A stretch of DNA of 64,000 nucleotides. Origin: Onchocerca volvulus. Lineage: Eukaryota > Nematoda > Chromadorea > Rhabditida > Onchocercidae. The stretch is taken from contig HG738137.1 of assembly GCA_000499405.2 (NCBI GenBank), positions 14,067,661 to 14,131,660 of the forward strand, given 5' to 3'. The position numbers and the translations under genes were made by a program. The notes under the pieces were generated by a model. That model did not search any database. It was given only the letters and a program-made list of their open reading frames with translations, and was not told the origin of the DNA. Shown piece after piece: positions 12,026 to 23,500 of the stretch; the first letter of the stretch is position 1; each line of letters starts with the position of its first letter.

Positions 12026-14177
12026 CAATTTTTTCTCTTTTTTTTTAGTGTAAAAATTAAACATTATAAGCAAACAGATGTCAATATAAATAAAAATCTA
12101 AGTGTTCGTTTGTCCGAAATCTGAAAGCTCCGAAAATTTTTAAATTCGCGCCTATTTTAATGCAACGTTGCATCAAAATGTCAAATCAATCGGTGAAGAA
12201 CTTGAAATGTTGTGTGTAAATGAAACACGAACATTTACATTTATATATATGTAGATAATAGTTGATAAGGAAAATGGGAACAAAAAAAGGAAATAATTTG
12301 AAAGAAATATATAAAATATGTAGGTAACAGATAAACACACATCGCAACGGTACAATTTAAATTATTCTGGAATTAGTCTAGAAAAAAACCTGATATAAAC
12401 CTTATAAACGTTATATTTTTTTTTGTTTTAAGCCTTTGAGGTCTTTCGTTTTTTCATCTTACTGCTAACAGTTATCGATCATGATTCCTATGCTTCAACA
12501 ATTTTCTGAATTTTTTTGAAATGTTAAAATGCAAGGTTAAAACAAAAAGAAAAATTAGTATGATTTTATAGTTTTAAAGAAAAAAAAAAAAAAAAAGAGA
12601 AAAAATAAAGATTTGGGGAAGAGGATGAGAGAGAAAAATTTAAAAAAAAAAAAGTAAGATTAGAAATTTGTATCGATAAAACAATAAAATAAGTAAATTA
12701 AAAGAAATATATACATATACAAAATTGATTTCTTTACTACTTTTTTTTAAAGGCATTATTAGTACTGCGGCGAATTGATGATAAATAGAACAAAATTTAA
12801 TTTTCTCAAATTTAAGACTTGAAATATTAATACTTATATTTGATATAACTTTATAAAAATGAGTGGTTAAGGTTATCATTTGGAATTATTAAGGATATAT
12901 GAAAAAAAATATATATATATATGAACGTAAATATTTATCTTGTTCTTTTCCCTATTTATTCTAATTTATTAGTTGTTGAGAATTCAAAGATAGAAGAAAA
13001 GATAGGATTATTTCATAATAATTTGTTTTAAAAATGAAAATTTCCCCTTATTGTGATTGGAAATGAATAATGCATATTGCACAAATTTACAAATAAATCC
13101 ATACTTTTTCATATAAACAAATTTTCTCGCGATAAAGTTTAAAGATTTTTGAAAATTTTAGTTACTTGGATTTAAATTTGAATTAAGATTTAAAAAATGC
13201 ATATTTGTTCGTCCAGGATTGAATAGTCTCGTCACAAATTTGCAATTCTAATTCAATCCAGATTTCAAATTAATTTCTATTTCTTTCGAATTCTTCGGTA
13301 GTTTTTTTTTTTGAACTTTAAATTTTGCCAAATTTTCGAAATCTTTTTTAAATTTCGTTTTTTCAGTTTTGAATTCTGTCCAAACTTTGATTTGTTTGTT
13401 TTTTTTTTTTTTTTTGAATTCTCAGACAAATATTTATTTTCAACCTTAAATCCAGCCGAGTTTTTAATCTGAGATCCTCTTTTTTCATCTTTAAATTCTA
13501 TTCAAAATTTGATATTTTTATTCTCATATAATAAAGGGAAATTTTCATCCTGAAAAACATTTATTATTTCAGCATGGATGAAAGCATGAGATTTGCTAAA
13601 TCTACTTGAAAGCACTTTTGAAAATAATATCTATGGAGAAAAAAAAGATTAAACAAGACGGAAATATGAGTTTTTCTCTTTTTTTTTTTTGTCTAGGCTG
13701 CTCGTATTTTATAAGCTTTACATCTCTGACTGAGCCTAAGGCCCTTTTTTGCACATAAAAGCCTAGGAATGCTTAAAACTTAGAATAGTAAACCAACGGA
13801 AAATAATATTCCCAAAAAAAAAAAAAAGAGGAAATTGAATAAATAATTAAGGAAGCGCAAGAAGCACTTTTATCTCTTTTTTTTTTTTTCTTCTCTCGTA
13901 TCTTTAAAATGCCATTTATTTAAACTCGGTTGAAAACAATATTTCTTAAAATATTCAATTTAAATTATTTATTATTTCATTATTTAATTATACGATATTA
14001 TTATTTTATCATATCAAATTACGAAACTTAAAAGTTTTTTTAATTTTTTAAAAATGAAAAAAAAATAACTGCATGGCTCATTTTCTTTTTTTTTTTTTTT
14101 TTTACCAAGAAGTTTGTTTGATAGCTTTCAGCTATGCTAAGCCAAAAATCAATTAAATTTTTTTTAGATGCACTTTT

Positions 14178-14300
14178 ATAATGCGCGCATGCATGCAGAA
14201 GTGGTGTATACATGCATGCAAAGATGATGAATGCATGCAGTATGAATATATCAATAAATTTACTCATTTAAAACATGCAAAATGCATGCATGCAACAAAC
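14178..14300. repeat. ATGCATGC-rich cluster
   Basis: The palindrome ATGCATGC or TGCATGCA occurs at least five times in 120 bp, including an extended GCGCGCATGCATGC. Self-complementary and low-complexity; the open frame over it is Cys/His/Met-rich because of the repeat. Confidence 0.85.
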
Positions 14301-16611
14301 AATTGTTCAATTTACAAAAATTGTTGCATTTTTTTTTTTCGAACATTTGCTTCTCAAATAATTCTTGCAAATTTATGTATAAAAAGAAGCAAAAATAAAA
14401 GAAATTTTTTTTTTTTAAAACAACGAAAAAATGAAGACTTTTTTCTTGAAATCACTGCAAAAAAAAATCTAGAATATAAAAAATCGAGACAAAGATATAA
14501 TGGGAAATAAAATGTTATCTGATTGCAAAATTACCGAATTTCAATTAATCTATGCTTAACTTTAATCGTATGCAAAGTAACTGTAGAAAGGGAAGTTGCA
14601 TTCATATTTAATTTCAAATTCAAATTTGAAAATGAAACAATTCGAATTTTCTCCAAGAAATCTTAAAAACTGATTTAAGAAAAATTCCTCCAATTTTTAA
14701 GGATTTAGGAAATCAGAAATGATAGAAAACATGAAATCGGAAAACAACATCGTTTCAACATATTATCTGTGATGTTTGACATACCAAAAAAAAAAAAAAA
14801 AAAATCTGATTTTTGCAACTCTTTCGGATGAAATTTAGAATTAGAAAAGATTTAATTGGGGAATGTTAACCTATCAATGAAATTTTGTATCAATAAATTA
14901 ACCAGTTAAATCTAGTAATAGATACAATAACTAATACAATACTTGTTTATAATGGTTCAATTTCTTATTGAAATTTTAAATTAGTACGAAACTTTAAATT
15001 TAATCAATATACATATCAAAGTATTAAAGTTATCAATTCTATCATTTCGTTGTTATAAAATATTGTTTGAAAATTAAAAATATTAGTTTTTTTCTTGTGA
15101 ATAAAAATAATTGAAAATAATTATGCAAATTAGTGGAATTTCCAGTAATTGTAAATTACACAATTATATAATTAACTAATTTATTAAACTTTTCAATTTA
15201 ATTCATTTTAATGATTCATATAAATTATCTATCATATTATGAGAAAAAAACAATCAAACAGTCCATTAGTTATTAAAACGGATTTCTGATTAATTCAAAT
15301 TATAAGGATTCATTTTTGCAATTTTTACATATATCATATTTTTTAAATTTTTTCTAAAATTTAAAATTCCCTTTCTTTCTCTTTTTTTTTTTTTTTAAAT
15401 AATAAATGATGAATTTTGCGTTTTCATATATATATATCTATGTAGAAAAATATTTAAAATCATGAAATTATTTACGGTAAAATGAATCTATGAAAGGAAA
15501 TCTTTTCGGAGGAAAAAAAGAGGCATCTATTCTCTTATCGTAATACTTGATCTTGATCAAGTTTACGGTAAATTACACCATATATATCCAATAGATGTCA
15601 TATGATGTCAACTCAATTTATGAAATTCTTCTTTCATTTGGAAAATATATAACCAAAAAAAAAAAAAAAAAAAAGAAAAATAATAATAACAATTCTTTAC
15701 TATATTACAATTCGCCACTACAAAAATTTTTGCTTTTTCTATTTTCTTCGTGTTCCATTTTTGAAATAATTTGAAAAAAAAAAAACCAGTAGAGAGGAAG
15801 AATGAGGAAAAAGATAATATAAAGTTTTGGTTTGGATTGATAAAATCATTTATGAATATTTCTTTCTTCCTTATTATTTTGAAAATATTAAAAAGGATTG
15901 TATAAGAGGAAAGGAAAAGTAGAGGAAGAGGAATTTGAATGGCTTTTTACGAAAAAAAAAGAAGGAAAGGAAAGGAAAAGTTATTAGAATTTTTAATTTT
16001 TTCAGTTTTCATTTTCTTTTTTTTTATGAATTTGATTAAATTTATGTATTTCGAAAAGACTGGTTAGAATCATCAAATCTTTTACATTTTGCTTCACCTT
16101 CGCTTTCCTTTTTTCTTTTTTTCTTTCGTTTTTTTTATTTAGTTATTCAGTATTTAATTCTTTCGATCTAGTTCTAATTCATTCGGTCGGACTAATGTTT
16201 AATTCGTTTGATCGTTCAAATATCTAATAGGCATAAAATTCCATATGTGAGTTATAAAGTTTTTGGGAATTGGCGATTTCAATTTAAAATATACTGTTTC
16301 GCTTTTTTCAATTCAATCTATTCAATGATTGAATAGTCAAACAAGAAATTGAAATTATTCGGTAAATTCTTTTATCGGCGAATAAGCTGGATTCATTATT
16401 ATTCTCCTCTCCCACATATTATTTCAAATATTCGAGGGAAAATATTCCGGATATTACTTTTCCAATATTTGTTTCACTTTTTATTTGTTTTCACAGGTTA
16501 GATAAAATTATATCTATTTTTTTAATTCTACTTAGTTTATTATCCGTTAATTATAGTTAGCTAATTATCAGTTATTGTAAGTTGATTAAAATTTCCTGGA
16601 AAGAATTTTTA

Positions 16612-16875
16612 TTTTTAAGCAAATGATTTGTTGACAGATTTTCTTTATCGTATTCCGTTATCGTATTATGGAGAAGATTAGACGCGGTGTTACTGTATTC
16701 CTTTAATTGATAAATTTATGTATATATAGTAAAATAAATAGAGAAATACAATATTTTAAGCAAAAGATTTGTTAATAAAATCGTCCTTGTCTTATCCATT
16801 ACCGTAATGAAAGAGGTTAAAAGTAGTATTACCGTATTCTTTTAATGGATAAAATATTTGTATGTAAAAGTAGAT
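16612..16875. repeat. Diverged tandem duplication, about 135 bp unit
   Basis: TTTTAAGCAAA(T/A)GATTTGTT, a CCGTTATCGTA/CCATTACCGTA part, GTRTTACCGTATTC and TTTAATTGATAAA recur in the same order. Two copies. Confidence 0.75.
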
Positions 16876-16968
16876 TGGTAGATAAATAGATTGATAAATA
16901 TAATTTAATTGTTCGTAAATATTACATTTATTCCAGTATTATTTTCTAGTTTACCTGGTATACTTTCA

Positions 16969-17047
16969 ATGTATACAGTAGCTAAGTCTTCTTCATATAC
17001 CGTCGATTTGAATTGTTATTACTATACGCGAACTACGGTACCATCAG
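16969..17047 (+). CDS. gap-2: Candidate alternative first exon d (26 codons, phase 1)
   Basis: Encodes MYTVAKSSSYTVDLNCYYYT and then RTTVPS before G/GTAATC, a good donor in phase 1 that rebuilds Glu with exon 2. Two nematode-like acceptors lie just upstream (TTTATTCCAG ending near 16936 and TTTTCTAG ending near 16949), as expected of a spliced-leader acceptor, so the ATG at 16969 is preferred over the in-frame ATG at 16909. Tyr/Ser/Thr-rich, no recognised motif. Isoform would be 1195 residues. Confidence 0.5.
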
Positions 17048-17164
17048 GTAATCTCTCTCTTGTTTATCTCTTTCATTCGGGATTCATTCAGCATTTTCCA
17101 TTTTTTATCAAAATTTAAATGAAAAGAATAAAAACGAGAGAAAAAAAATAAAACGTACTGTGAT

Positions 17165-17420
17165 ATTTCCATTTAAAAGAAAATTAGAATTCCGTAGAAA
17201 AAATTACAGTAAGAGAGAATGAAATTCACTTGATACTTAATTATCGTAGTCATATTCTGTAATTTTATGTTGCCTAAAATATCCGTTGTCTGAGTGGAAA
17301 CAACCTTTTTATGAAATTTCCATTTTTCCATTTTGTAAAAGCAAGGAAATAAAATTCATTAAATATTTAATTATTGTAGCAATATTTTAGTAATTTCATG
17401 CTAATATCTAAAATACCTAT
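17165..17420. repeat. Diverged tandem duplication, about 125 bp unit
   Basis: Two copies share GAAATTCA(C)TTGATA/GAAATAAAATTCATTA, TTAATTATYGTAG, ATATT(C/T)TGTAATTT and CTAAAATA in order. Confidence 0.7.
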
Positions 17421-18764
17421 TATTTTGATTGCATTTTTGGTTCGTATCATTAGTTTCAATTTTTTTTTCTCATAGTCACTTTTAAAAAAAATTATTCGCA
17501 AAAAATATAATCACTTCGAAATTGCAAATTTATTAACTTAGTTATTTTCTTGAAATACTTAAAGAACACAAATTTTCATTTATTTCATATTGTTATTTTA
17601 TGCATGCGAAGATTTTTTATTATAATTACTATCTTTTTTTTTCAAATTTATTTTAATACATTTATTTAAAACCATATTTAATCAAGTAATTTACAATCGA
17701 ATACTGATTTGGTAGTCGCTAGAATTCCAACCATTTTCAGATTTCATCATAATAAATGCTTTGCATAACTTAATTTAAATTGGAATGAATCGAATTAAGT
17801 AGAACAAAATAACATAACCTTAATCTTGGATTTATTGAATTGAATTAAAGTTAGTTTAAAATTATGATCGAATTTATTCATATCGAAATTACTTTCATTG
17901 AAAAACAATGGATTTTAATTTTAATTAATTTATCATTTATGCTTAAGTAAATGTAAATTAATTTGATACCAAATCTTCTTATTAGAATATAGCTGCAGGG
18001 TACTTAAATAATAATTTAATTTGCCAACGGATTAGCAAAATATGCATAGATCAGAAATTTGAGATAATCTAATTAGCGCAATTAATTGGCTTTGTCAAAT
18101 GAAGCATTAATTTGTTCTTAAATTTTTATCACCTTTTCCGATCCATTTATGATATATTTCAAGTTCCTTAGTGAATCATTAATTAGTCAGTCGATTAATT
18201 AGTCCTATCAATCAGTCATTTATCACTTCATCCCAGAAAACAGTAATTGAAATACTAAAATTAATTATTTTTTTGAATTAATTAAACTAGCAAATAAATT
18301 ATTCTTTTCTCTTGCCATCGTCATTAATTGCTGTATCGTTCTTCTTTCGGCATAAATTGTTCAAGGGATATTTCAAAACTCCTATACTTTTAGTCATTTT
18401 AATTACTTTTCTTTTCATTATCATATCCATTTAATTAATTCATGATTAATTAAATAAAATCTTGAATATTCCAAACTGCAAGAGAAAAATTCTGCTATTT
18501 TCTGAAAATTTTTGGGAAAATTTACAAGCTGTTAATTAGTTGTAAGATAAAAAATTGATTCCTATGAGAATCATTAAATGCAAATGTTTTAATTTAAATG
18601 ATTAAATTGATTAAATTAAATTATTTATGCATTTGATGCTTCTATATTAGTAATAGTAATAATAATAAATGTAGCAAAATTAGTGGTAATTATTAATTTT
18701 AATTGCAATAAACTTTAGTAATTATATCAAAAATTGTATTAATAACAATATTGATATGATCTGT

Positions 18765-19065
18765 AACTTTGTCCACTCTCTGTCCACTAGAAAGTAGCAG
18801 TATTAATTGGGGTCACTTAAAACTATGGTGTCATCCGGCAGTATGTATCCATCACTATGTGATAATATTGATTTGGAACTTGGGTCATTCGGGACTCTAT
18901 GTCCATCACTATGTAGCAATATTACTTTGAACTCTCGGGTCATTCGGGATTATATGTCCACTACTACAAGAGAAATATTAATTTGGTCACTCGAAAGTAT
19001 GTGTCCATCAAACATATTAACGTGGTCATTCGGTAGACTATATGTCCACTATTATGTAATATAAT
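18765..19065. repeat. Minisatellite with GTCCA(C/T)(T/C)A and GGTCA(C/T)TCGGGA motifs, five or more copies
   Basis: Units of roughly 55-65 bp carry GGGTCAYTYGGGAYTATRTGTCCATCACTATGT-type parts and AATATTAATTTGG. A chance frame stays open (18807-19064). Less AT-rich than the flanks. Confidence 0.85.
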
Positions 19066-19689
19066 CCATTTCCATCTTATATTACATATTTCTTCTCTAA
19101 AATCATTTATTTTTAATTTATTGTTCAAAATTCTTTTGGATTTATTGATCAAAAATGGCGCGCTGATCATTGTCATTGTTCTGAAAATTTGACCTTTTTG
19201 ATCAAATCAAATGCAAACGTTGTAATTTGATTCTGCTCGGAAAACATTGCATTTCCACTTATTATTTCAGTAAACTAGTATTAAGATCTAATTTCGATTA
19301 CATAATTCTATCACAAATGAATACACAAATTTGAAATCTAAATTTTCGAGATTTTATTGTCAATTATTTGAATGACACTTGTAGAATATGGAAATATAAA
19401 ATCTAAATTTAAAGTAACTGTACGAAATTCCAGTGTCAAACAAGTTATAACTTGATTTTCCTCAATTTCATCATCAATTTTTGAGATTTCTTCTTGTTCT
19501 GCTAACGGATTCTCTACTTCTCCCGAACGAAGTACCTAACTTGTTTGGTGGAATTTGGTAAAATTAGATTGAAATTTCTCTCAATCTATTTTGCTTCATT
19601 CATATTACTCAGAATTTCTCAAATTCTTCCACATTGTGCAAATTTTTAATTTTGTACAGCATATTTTTGAGTATTTTTCTTAGTTAAGA

Positions 19690-19805
19690 CAAAATTTTGA
19701 ACGAATTTTTCTTAATATCCAGCAATTCTTTTCCGGATTAAGTCCTAATTTCCAGTAATTTTTTCCTGCTATACTCCTGATATCCGGCAATTTTTTCCGG
19801 ATATA
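19690..19805. repeat. Short repeat, about 40-45 bp, three copies
   Basis: AATWTCCRGYAATTYTTTYCSG recurs three times (for example TTCCGGATTAAGTCC and TTCCGGATATA ends). Confidence 0.75.
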
Positions 19806-20495
19806 TACGTTCAAATAATTTTTCTTACACATTGCTTCTAAATGAATATTCCACTTTTTTTTCTTTTGTTTACAAGAATTTTGAAAGTTTTTACTTTTAT
19901 CCTTCAATTTTACGAGCAATGATTCGAAACGCTACATTGTTTCTGCTTTTTTTTAAATAATACAAGATTATGCACGCCATTTTGATCAATAAATTCGGAA
20001 AAATTCTAAACAATAGCATTCAAAATTTAAAAACATTAATTCATACTACACTTTTTTTTTTTTTTGGAATTCAAAAAATCTGTTTTTCTACTTTTCCAAC
20101 TTAGCGGAACTTTATCTCCTCCTATAGTTTTGTCACCTCCGAGAAGTTTTGCAATCAAAAATCATCTCTTATCTTATCAAAATTGTGTAAAAATAATTCA
20201 TCTTATTTTCGAGCTAAGAAAAAAAAGGAGAAAAATGCGAAATCTTAAAATTTTTAATTTTTTTATTTTCAGTAATCATTTTGATTTAGGAAAAAAAAAA
20301 AACAAAATAAAACTGCTAATAGAAGTCAATTTAATAACTGATTGCAAAATAATTAAACTTATCATTCATATCAATATATCAATCATATCATTACCTGACC
20401 GCGCTATAACGATTGATTTAATATTATTTTTCAATGTAATTCAAATTTTCAAAAAATTTTGATTTAATCAGAAGAAAATAATAAAAATAAGAATA

Positions 20496-20595
20496 ATGGC
20501 TAATAATTTCACTATTAATATGGTTTTTAATCCGTGGATTGTCAATCATGATTTCTTAAATGTTATTCCAGAAGAAACAAATAGTTATAATGAGG
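20496..20595 (+). CDS. gap-2: gap-2 exon 1 (first exon e, used for numbering)
   Basis: ATG followed by 33 codons ([20 protein letters not shown] then [13 protein letters not shown]) and G before GTAATT, phase 1. An acceptor-like AATCAG ends at 20470, 25 bases before the ATG, fitting trans-splicing with a short leader. It is the first exon nearest to exon 2, so it is used as the default start. Residues 1-33. Confidence 0.7.
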
Positions 20596-23500
20596 GTAAT
20601 TTTTTTCTTTTTTCTTAATCTTCAAAACAAAATTTATGATTCAAAATTTCAAAGTTTAAAAGTTTTTTTTTTTAATTTTAATTTATAATTTTTTAATTTC
20701 TTCAAAAACTTTCAAATTTTAAATTCATAAACTAATTAATGTAATTCAAGTCGAAGTATTTTGGAGCAAATAGAATTTGTTTATTCACTTATTATTTTTT
20801 ATGTTCAATTATTTCAAGGATTTGTTTTTTAAATCAAACTTCATGATATATTTATAATCAATTCCTATTTAATGGACTGTTTTCATTGATTCATAAAGAT
20901 ATCTAAAACTGGATTTTATTTCATTAAATTGATTACAGTTATAAACATCAGAAATTCGTATATTATTTTGTCTTAAACTTTACGAAATAATTTTGTTTAA
21001 TTGTTTTTTGGCAATTTATCAAATTTTAACTAATGCAGTTATTCCTTTTCTTTGATATAATTCCATTCATTCATTCATTTTGATAATAAATTAACTTTTA
21101 GAAATTTGGTAAGTTTTATTAAAATTTTAATCAAATGAACAAATTTACCTCGAAATATTGTCTTTAAATTTCAAAATATGCAAATTATTTTTGAATTGTA
21201 TTTCAAATCAATAATGAATAATCGAATATCTGTTTAAGGAAGAAAATAGATGAAGGAATGTATTTGTCATTCATTAGTATATATTATATATAAAGATATT
21301 ATAATATTTATGACAAATTATCGAAAAGATTTAAATTTTAAAATATTTGATTTCCAAAAAATATGCGATAAATATGGAAGATTATTATTCTCACTACATT
21401 TTTTCAAGCAAAATTTCAATTAAAATAACAGAAAACTAACAAAATGATTATTTTCTAGTCAGTTAGGTATTATTTGCTGAATAAAATTGAGTTTTTCATT
21501 AAAATTTTCATTTATATTTAACTTTAAAGTGATAAAATTTCAAAAATTATTGCATTATATTCATAATTTGGAAAAAAAGGCAGCACAAACATTTTATGGA
21601 TGATTTTTTCAAATTTTTAATAAATTTACAGAACTAAGTCATTGCATCAATACTGACAAGATTATTAAAAATTTATTTTCAAATTTTAATTTTTATTCAT
21701 TTTCAAATATGATGAAATTAATTTATTTTTAATGAAATTAATTTGTTTCAAAAAATTAATTTATTTAAAAAAAAATAATTTTACTTTTGAATTTTAAAAT
21801 TTCTCAATCTTAAATTTAATTGATGGAAAAAATATTTTCTTTATTTATGTTTCAGAACCATGCCTTGACCGGATGACGTTGGACCGCCACGTGTGGCAAA
21901 ATACTAATACGGAACGTGGAAATAACGGCATCCTACGTAATGTACCAATAACAGCTCGTAATGGTACCTCTCATCAGGTTTGCTGCTTAATTATCATTAA
22001 TTTAGCTTAATTTGACGGAAATTAATTAATTAGCGAATCATAATTATTGATATATAAAATAAAAACTGAACATTATATTTAATGATAATTAATAGTATGA
22101 ATAATAATATGATTTAATATATGATTAAATTAGTAATATAATTATTATTCGTGTGATTAAAAAATTTCCAAACTAGTTTTACTAATAATAGTTAAAATTT
22201 GAATTTGCAATATTGAATGTTTTTTTAATTCATGTTATATTTCATTTTTGCCAATTAATTAATTAAACTAATTATGAATAAATATTATCTGCATTAGCTA
22301 GAGATAAATATCTATTATTTATATATGGCAGAATCAAAATTATATGTATGTACTTATGAATAATAAAAATTACTGCAACAATATTATGAATAATCAATAT
22401 TACGGTAACGATTTTTACTGAGTCTTACGGTAACAACATTAACATATAAGGAGCTTACGGTAGCATTGATTTGTTTTTTTCACTTTTTTTGCATTATGCT
22501 ATCATTAAGACATTTTTTTTTTTTGTCCTTGATATTTCATATATGATAAGAAGTTTTTAAAAAAAGATAGAAGACGAGAGATAACATGCGGAATGCGGAA
22601 TAAGTTGGGTGCGGAATGCGGGTGAAAATAACGAATTGAAAAAAAAAAGAAATTGTTGATAGATTTAAACGAGAAAATGATAGATTGAGATAAGATAATA
22701 TCATTGAGAAAATATAATTATTAGAAATCCTTAGTATAATTTTTGATAAATAAGATTTTTATGGTAAAGAAGTATTTTTAATTTTCATTTTTTCCTAATT
22801 AACAAATGAGAAAAAAAAAATGAAAACTTCTATTCCAAAAAAAAAAAAGAAAAAATTGATGAATTTTCAAGATATTCTAATACAATAAAAATTATTGTAG
22901 GTATTATTTTCAATAAGAAAAAAATTTTGTTAATAAAATTTTATAAAACTAAAATATATTCTTAATGAAACTAAAATTTTGTCAAACTGGGATAAAATTG
23001 GTGACAATAGGGAAATTAACTAATTAATTATAACTAATTAATTACTAATCTTCATTTATAGATATTGTTGAGCGATAAGAAATGAAATGTCTTTGTTTCC
23101 TTAATTCTATCTCAAATAGAACCAATCAAATACACCGATATTTTTCAAAGTCAAACATATTTGAGAATATTTCTATTCAGCGAAAACTATCAATTTAAGT
23201 CTGTTTTAATTCCCTTGGTTTAAAAAAAGAAAAAAAAAAAAGAGATTTCAATGGATTTAGTTCAAATTATTTACTTGTCAAGTTTCTATTTTACAATCAG
23301 AAATTGAAGGAAATGAAATTAAAGTTATTTGCTTTAACCATAAGTTTCGAAGTTGTACTTCTATTTATTGAACAATTTTACCAACTTAATAAATTCTTTT
23401 TTTTTTCTTGTTTATTGGGCAATTTATCAAGTAAGTGAGTTCTTTATTAGACAAGTCATTAAAGTTGATGAATTTTTGCATTTTTATTATTTATTGATCA

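Larger units (their letters stand above)
8358..16968 (+). other. Long intron-like DNA between candidate first exons c and d
   Basis: AT-rich. Holds a three-copy repeat (8632-8833), a CT run (9536-9563), the 21-bp minisatellite (11694-12025), an ATGCATGC cluster (14178-14300), and the start of a roughly 135-bp duplication (16612-16875). No convincing gene. Confidence 0.55.
17048..20495 (+). other. Intron-like DNA between candidate first exons d and e
   Basis: Contains a second two-copy duplication (17165-17420), a GTCCACTA minisatellite (18765-19065) and a CCGG-containing repeat (19690-19805). No supported gene. Confidence 0.55.

Noticed and set aside
12177..12220. ATG stretch MSNQSVKNLKCC before GTAAAT in phase 2
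   Set aside because: Very short, overlaps a non-coding-looking region, no acceptor upstream.
14181..14510. 109-codon + frame
   Set aside because: First third is the ATGCATGC repeat and the rest poly-lysine/phenylalanine from homopolymers.
18807..19064. 85-codon + frame
   Set aside because: It is a minisatellite read in one frame.
20064..20462. 132-codon + frame just upstream of exon 1
   Set aside because: No ATG start in the coding-looking part, no matching phase to exon 2, and the end is low-complexity. A short piece near 20107-20186 with SPP repeats remains unexplained.
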